A stretch of 64,000 nucleotides of DNA from Clostridia bacterium (GTDB lineage: Bacteria > Bacillota > Clostridia > Christensenellales > CAG-314). Each line of letters begins with the position of its first letter. Position 1 is the first letter of the stretch. Positions 59,924-64,000 of the stretch are shown in pieces. The stretch covers positions 39,821 through 103,820 of the forward strand of contig JAFTHP010000028.1 of NCBI GenBank assembly GCA_017457305.1, in the 5' to 3' direction. Under the pieces are notes generated by a model. It was not told the origin of the DNA. It saw only the letters and a program-made list of their open reading frames with translations, and made no database searches. The position numbers and the translations under genes were made by a program.

Positions 59924-60637
59924 ATGGCAATTCCAACACCTCACATATCTGCAAAACTAGGCGACTTTGCCCCAACCGTACTTATGCCAGGTGATCCACT
60001 AAGAGCAAAGTACATTGCTGAACACTACCTAGAAAACCCTGTTCTTGTAAACAACGTTCGTGGCATCCAAGGCTACACAGGCACTTACAAGGGAAAGAGA
60101 ATCAGCGTTATGGCAAGTGGTATGGGTATGCCATCCATTGGTATCTACAGCTACGAATTGTTCAACTTCTACGGTGTTGAAAACATCATCCGTATCGGCT
60201 CTGCTGGTGCTATTCACCCAGAACTTAAACTACGCAACCTTGTTTTCGGTCAAGGCGCTTGCACAAACAGCAACTTTGCTCATCAATACGGCATGCCAGG
60301 AACTTTGGCACCAATCGCCAGCTACGATTTGCTAGAAAAAGCCGTTTCCAAAGCAAAGGAAATGGGCATTATCTACAAGGTAGGCAACATCCTTTCTTCC
60401 GACACCTTCTACGATGACGGCGTTGGCTCTGCCGCTTGGGGCAAAATGGGTTGCCTTGCAGTAGAAATGGAAGCCGCTGCATTGTACCTAACCGCTGCAC
60501 GCGCAGGCAAAAAAGCCCTTGCAATGTGCACCATCAGCGACCACCTTATCACCGGCGAAGAACTTTCCAGCGAAGACAGACAAAACTCCTTCCACGAAAT
60601 GATGCAACTCGCATTGGAAATTGGCACCGACTACTAA
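59924..60637 (+). CDS. deoD: Purine-nucleoside phosphorylase DeoD
   Basis: A 237-residue hexameric-type purine nucleoside phosphorylase, splitting purine (deoxy)nucleosides with phosphate. Phosphate-binding segments are LMPGDPLRAKYIAE and GSAGAI. The active site region reads VEMEAAALY, and the catalytic aspartate is in TISDHL. AGGAG precedes the ATG at 59924. It would complement the BMP-type nucleoside importer encoded 35 kb away. Monocistronic with a strong promoter and terminator. Confidence 0.95.
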   Translation: MAIPTPHISAKLGDFAPTVLMPGDPLRAKYIAEHYLENPVLVNNVRGIQGYTGTYKGKRISVMASGMGMPSIGIYSYELFNFYGVENIIRIGSAGAIHPELKLRNLVFGQGACTNSNFAHQYGMPGTLAPIASYDLLEKAVSKAKEMGIIYKVGNILSSDTFYDDGVGSAAWGKMGCLAVEMEAAALYLTAARAGKKALAMCTISDHLITGEELSSEDRQNSFHEMMQLALEIGTDY

Positions 60638-60654
60638 TCCACAACACAACCACA

Positions 60655-60684
60655 ACAGCGGAAGAAAATTCTTCCGCTGTTTTT
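60655..60684 (+). terminator. Terminator of deoD
   Basis: ACAGCGGAAGAA and TTCTTCCGCTGT form a perfect 12-bp stem with a 2-nt gap, then TTTT. Confidence 0.9.
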
Positions 60685-60784
60685 GTTGTAAAATAGGGTG
60701 GCGTGCTAGGTGCATGCAAGTGGGAAAAGGGTATTGAACAAAAGTGAACGAACAAAAGGCGGGGGACTTTTTGCCGTGGGTTAA

Positions 60785-60814
60785 TTGACTTTTTTGTTGA
60801 TAAAGGTGTACAAT
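60785..60814 (+). promoter_or_regulatory. Promoter of the GtrA-like gene
   Basis: TTGACT (60785-60790), 18-bp spacer, TACAAT (60809-60814). Confidence 0.7.
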
Positions 60815-60849
60815 ACCCACAATCGCACACACGAGGAGTTTTTTTACCT

Positions 60850-61284
60850 ATGAAAAATAACAAAGAACTTTGGCGCGTAATTAAGTTTACGTTGTTTTCC
60901 ATTTCCGCAGGGGTTATTCAGATTATTGCGGAAATAATTGGGTTGGAGTTGCTACACTTGGATGCTTGGCTGGCTTACCTTATTGCATTGGTGTTGAGCG
61001 TGCTATGGAACTTTACCTTCAACCGCAAGTTTACATTTAAGTCGGCAAACAACGTGCCCATTGCCATGCTAAAGGTTGCGTTGTTCTACGCAGTGTTCAC
61101 ACCACTTTCCACTTGGTGGACGGATGTGTTTGTAGAAGACCTACAAGTAAACGAATACATTGTGCTGGCAGTTACTATGGTTATCAACTTTGTAACGGAG
61201 TTTTTGTACGACAAGTTTGTTGTGTTCCGCAATAGCATAGATACCAACAATCTTGCACAAAACCAACAAACACCACAAGAATAA
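60850..61284 (+). CDS. GtrA-like family membrane protein
   Basis: A 144-residue protein with four hydrophobic segments. The motif LSVLWNFTFNRKFTFKSA after the second helix, and FLYDKFVVFRN after the fourth, are diagnostic for the GtrA/PF04138 family, linked to transfer of lipid-linked sugars to cell-surface polymers. No glycosyltransferase gene is adjacent. ACGAGGAG lies before the ATG. The role in this organism is not clear from context. Confidence 0.9.
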   Translation: MKNNKELWRVIKFTLFSISAGVIQIIAEIIGLELLHLDAWLAYLIALVLSVLWNFTFNRKFTFKSANNVPIAMLKVALFYAVFTPLSTWWTDVFVEDLQVNEYIVLAVTMVINFVTEFLYDKFVVFRNSIDTNNLAQNQQTPQE

Positions 61285-61291
61285 ACAATTT

Positions 61292-61325
61292 GGCTGTTTA
61301 CCAACAGGTAGATAGCCTTTTTTGT
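61292..61325 (+). terminator. Terminator of the GtrA-like gene
   Basis: GGCTGTTTACC and GGTAGATAGCC pair (two G-T pairs) around AACA, followed by a T run. Confidence 0.75.
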
Positions 61326-61353
61326 TGTTTTTTGTGGACAATTTCAAAAACTG

Positions 61354-61382
61354 TTGACAAGTTGGGGTTTGTGTATTATCAT
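61354..61382 (+). promoter_or_regulatory. Promoter of the SCIFF precursor gene
   Basis: TTGACA (61354-61359), 17-bp spacer, TATCAT (61377-61382), about 40 bp before the start codon. Confidence 0.75.
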
Positions 61383-61423
61383 ATTGTTGATGAAAATTTT
61401 ATCATATCACGGAGGATTGTTAT

Positions 61424-61582
61424 ATGAAACATATCGTTACTTTGGAAACTCGTAACCTTTGCGACAGCGCTAAAAACGGCGGATGCGGAGAATGCCAAAC
61501 TTCTTGCCAATCTGCTTGCAAAACAAGCTGCGGTATTGCTAACCAAACATGCGAAAACACCGACAAAGAAGGTAACAAATAA
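61424..61582 (+). CDS. scfA: SCIFF-family ranthipeptide precursor
   Basis: A 52-residue ribosomal peptide precursor. The N-terminus MKHIVTLETRNL and the core GGCGECQTSCQSACKTSCG, then NQTCEN, are those of the SCIFF (six cysteines in forty-five residues) family, nearly universal in Clostridia. The six family cysteines are C21, C24, C28, C32, C36 and C43; this copy has an extra C13. GGAGG precedes the ATG. The maturase, 171 bp downstream, is known to install thioether links from Cys to nearby residues (Thr in the studied cases). The biological role of the mature peptide is unknown. Confidence 0.97.
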   Translation: MKHIVTLETRNLCDSAKNGGCGECQTSCQSACKTSCGIANQTCENTDKEGNK

Positions 61583-61599
61583 TTAACGCACAAAAAAAC

Positions 61600-61630
61600 G
61601 GAGTTGTCGCAACGCGATAACTCTTTTTTT
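61600..61630 (+). terminator. Terminator between the SCIFF gene and its maturase gene
   Basis: GAGTTGTCGC and GCGATAACTC form a stem with one G-T pair, followed by eight T. Partial read-through would give much more precursor than enzyme. Confidence 0.85.
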
Positions 61631-61753
61631 GTTGAATTTTGCCCCTGTTGTGAACGTTGGGCAAACAAAAACAATATACACGTTGCTGACGTGTGGCACG
61701 GAGCACTCACTTTTGCCCCAACTTGACCACCACTCAGCACAAAAGGATAAAGG

Positions 61754-63127
61754 ATGATTCACCAATACAAACTGGGCGGATACAATATCGTTTTGGATGT
61801 GTGCAGCGGTAGCGTGCACGTTGTTGACGAAATCGCCTACGACATAATTGAACAATACCAAAACTCCACCAAGGAGCAAATTGTGCAAAACCTTGCACAA
61901 AAGTACGCTTCTAGCGCATCCTTGCAGGAAATTGCCGAATGCTACGATCAAGTTACCAGCTTGAAGGATAGCGGTAAACTGTTTGCCCCAGATACGTTTG
62001 AACCAATGGCTGGCAAACTAAAGGCAAAAACTGGCAACGTGATAAAGGCTCTTTGCTTGCACGTTGCACACACCTGCAACCTTAACTGCAGCTACTGCTT
62101 TGCTAGTCAAGGCAAGTACCACGGCGAAAGAGCAATAATGAGCCTAGAAGTGGGCAAGCGCGCGTTGGATTTTCTCATCGAAAACAGCGGCAATCGCCAC
62201 AACTTGGAAGTGGACTTCTTTGGCGGAGAGCCATTGATGAACTTTGACATGCTAAAACAGCTTGTTGCCTATGCTCGCTCCATCGAAAAGCAACACAACA
62301 AAAATTTCCGCTTTACCCTTACCACCAACGGCGTCTTGGTAGATGACGAAGTGATTGAGTGGGCAAACAAGGAAATGAGCAACGTTGTTTTGAGCCTGGA
62401 CGGACGCAAGGAAGTGCACGACCGCTTCCGTGTGGACTACGCAGGCAAGGGCAGTTGGGAAAAGATTGTGCCCAAATTTCAAAAGTTTGTTGAAGCTCGT
62501 GGCGACAAGAGCTACTACATGCGTGGAACCTTTACCCATGCCAATCCCGATTTTATAAACGACATCCAAGCAATGCTAGACCTTGGTTTTTCAGAGTTGA
62601 GCATGGAACCTGTTGTGTGTGCGGCAGACGATCCTTCCGCACTTACCGAAGAAGACCTACAAATTGTTATGAAGGGCTACGAACAACTTGCCGACTTGAT
62701 GATTGAACGCAGAAAGCAAGGCAAGCCATTTACCTTTTACCACTATATGATAGACCTAACCGCTGGCCCCTGCATTTACAAGCGCATTTCCGGTTGCGGA
62801 AGCGGAACGGAGTACATGGCAGTAACCCCTTGGGGCGACCTGTACCCTTGCCACCAATTTGTTGGCGAAGAAAAGTTCAAGCTAGGCGACATCTACAATG
62901 GTGTTACCAACCAGGAAATCCGCAACGAATTTGCCGCTTGCAACGTGTACGCTCACCAAGAGTGCAAAACATGCTGGGCAAGATTGTACTGCTCGGGCGG
63001 ATGCGCAGCCAATGCCTACCACGCAACTGGCAAAATTACCGGCATTTACAAAAACGGTTGCACCTTGTTCTGCAAGCGTATGGAATGTGCCATTATGGTT
63101 GCCGTTGACAAACTAATCAACGGATAA
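61754..63127 (+). CDS. scfB: SCIFF radical SAM maturase
   Basis: A 457-residue radical SAM/SPASM enzyme. The N-terminal RiPP-recognition domain (about 1-90) begins MIHQYKLGGYNIVLDVCSGS. The radical SAM cluster motif is C108-x3-C112-x2-C115 (CNLNCSYC), and the SAM site includes FFGGEPLMNF. The SPASM domain with auxiliary clusters has GCGSGTEYMAVTPWGDLYPC, CKTCWARLYCSGGC and CTLFCKRMEC. It makes thioether (Cys-to-Thr type) cross-links in the SCIFF peptide. AAAAGG stands 7 nt before the ATG. It follows the precursor gene as in other Clostridia. Confidence 0.97.
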   Translation: MIHQYKLGGYNIVLDVCSGSVHVVDEIAYDIIEQYQNSTKEQIVQNLAQKYASSASLQEIAECYDQVTSLKDSGKLFAPDTFEPMAGKLKAKTGNVIKALCLHVAHTCNLNCSYCFASQGKYHGERAIMSLEVGKRALDFLIENSGNRHNLEVDFFGGEPLMNFDMLKQLVAYARSIEKQHNKNFRFTLTTNGVLVDDEVIEWANKEMSNVVLSLDGRKEVHDRFRVDYAGKGSWEKIVPKFQKFVEARGDKSYYMRGTFTHANPDFINDIQAMLDLGFSELSMEPVVCAADDPSALTEEDLQIVMKGYEQLADLMIERRKQGKPFTFYHYMIDLTAGPCIYKRISGCGSGTEYMAVTPWGDLYPCHQFVGEEKFKLGDIYNGVTNQEIRNEFAACNVYAHQECKTCWARLYCSGGCAANAYHATGKITGIYKNGCTLFCKRMECAIMVAVDKLING

Positions 63128-63192
63128 ATGTACAACTAACGATATTTAACCGCACTAGTGTTGCGTTTTACCAACACTACTACCACAAACAG

Positions 63193-64000
63193 ATGAAAAC
63201 TCCCATTGTAGACTTTGTAAAAAAATATGCGCAAGCAAACCCCACACGACTACACGTGCCCGGACACAAGGGCAAGTGCGTTTTGGGCTGTGAACAATGG
63301 GATTTGACAGAAATTGTTGGTGCAGATAGCCTGTACAATGCTAACGGCATAATTTGGGAAAGTCAACAAAATGCTTCGGCAGTTTTTGGCTGCCCCACAT
63401 TTTACTCGGCAGAAGGCTCGTCACTGGCAATACGTGCAATGTTGTACTTGTTGCAACAACATGCAATAAGTCAGGGCGCTGAACCCAAAATCCTTGCCAC
63501 GCGCAACGTGCACAAAAGCTTTGTGAGCGGAGCAGCTTTGTTGGATATTGACGTTCAATGGTTGTCAAACTCATCCAACAGTTACCTATCCTGCACCATC
63601 GACCTAGACAACTTGCAACAAGCATTGCAACAGCACAAACCAACGGCGCTGTACGTCACCAGCCCCGATTACCTTGGAAATTTGGCGGATATAGCCAGCG
63701 TTGCAAAGGTGTGCCACCAACACAACGTGCTACTTGCTGTGGATAACGCACACGGAAGCTATTTGAAATTTTTGAATTCTTCCTTGCACCCCATTGACCT
63801 TGGTGCGGATATCTGTTGCGACTCGGCACACAAAACCCTACCCGTGCTAACTGGCGGTGCATACCTGCACATATCCCATAACGCTCCGTCATCCCTAGTA
63901 CAAAATGCGCCAAATGCGCTATCTTTGTTTGGCTCAACTAGCCCTAGCTACTTGATAATGCAATCGCTTGACCTAGCCAACCAAACATTGGACAGCGACA
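63193..64000 (+). CDS. Orn/Lys/Arg decarboxylase, partial
   Basis: The first 269 codons of a PLP-dependent decarboxylase of the ornithine/lysine/arginine class; the 3' end lies beyond the window. It begins MKTPIVDFVKKYAQANPTRL and LHVPGHKGKC, and keeps the PLP-lysine motif CDSAHKTLPVLTGGAYLH (lysine near residue 218). VDNAHGSYLKF holds the cofactor aspartate. The product would be a polyamine such as agmatine or cadaverine. There is no clear ribosome site before the ATG. A hairpin AGTGTTG/CAACACT lies just upstream of it. Confidence 0.9.
   Translation, partial: MKTPIVDFVKKYAQANPTRLHVPGHKGKCVLGCEQWDLTEIVGADSLYNANGIIWESQQNASAVFGCPTFYSAEGSSLAIRAMLYLLQQHAISQGAEPKILATRNVHKSFVSGAALLDIDVQWLSNSSNSYLSCTIDLDNLQQALQQHKPTALYVTSPDYLGNLADIASVAKVCHQHNVLLAVDNAHGSYLKFLNSSLHPIDLGADICCDSAHKTLPVLTGGAYLHISHNAPSSLVQNAPNALSLFGSTSPSYLIMQSLDLANQTLDSD

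Overview
The window is a stretch of AT-rich chromosome from a Firmicute, most likely an uncultured or gut-associated member of the Clostridia. Strong Shine-Dalgarno sites (AAGGAGG-like), rho-independent terminators with long T runs, the SCIFF peptide with its radical SAM maturase, a YolD-like partner of a Y-family polymerase, a J-domain/DUF5685 pair and the rpmH-rnpA-yidD-yidC-jag cluster all fit that group. UGA is used as a normal stop. No phage structural genes, transposase, integrase, rRNA operon or CRISPR array was seen.

Layout. 1-9.4 kb: partial rsmA, an iron-dependent alcohol dehydrogenase, a MATE exporter, two unrecognised membrane proteins, tRNA-Thr, an apparently LexA-controlled translesion polymerase with its YolD-like partner, and an M28 peptidase. 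9.6-12.2 kb: an RNA/DNA end-repair operon (methyltransferase, ATP-dependent polynucleotide ligase, HD-Pnk). 12.4-19.8 kb: an operon trpS-DUF5685-J-domain-membrane protein, a small lipoprotein, cysK and leuS. 19.9-25.5 kb: a BMP-type (nucleoside) ABC importer. 25.8-29.7 kb: a secreted CE12/SGNH esterase with cysteine-rich repeats, an HSL-type esterase and an unknown gene.

29.8-35.9 kb is accessory DNA. A DUF6809 gene and a three-gene operon (DUF262 protein, HEPN protein, unknown protein) look like a defence or toxin module. Beside them are a GNAT gene with an in-frame stop and a frameshifted NUDIX gene. The block is bracketed by two arrays of about 20-bp repeats in opposite orientation, each followed on its inner side by a CCCGGG-centred motif. 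On the right it abuts tRNA-Pro, whose 3' end is duplicated 183 bp away.

36-49 kb returns to housekeeping and carbohydrate genes: AmaP-like protein, tadA with a GH2 glycosidase, two tandem nrnA paralogues with surE, an XRE regulator with a lipoprotein, an NCS2 uracil permease, a HAD hydrolase and a GH13 glycosidase. The permease is preceded by a U-rich leader ORF ending at the foot of a terminator, an arrangement like the E. coli pyrBI attenuator.

49.7-52.5 kb is the classic origin-proximal cluster, but without dnaA beside it. 52.8-57.8 kb is a regulated sugar locus (AraC regulator, GH2 beta-galactosidase, GPH symporter) with paired AraC-type half sites. 57.9-64 kb holds uvrC (possibly leaderless), deoD, a GtrA-like protein, the SCIFF precursor and its maturase, and the start of an Orn/Lys/Arg decarboxylase cut by the window edge. 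Strongest leads: the pyrBI-like leader, the DUF262-HEPN island with its flanking repeats, the end-repair operon and the SCIFF peptide with an extra cysteine.
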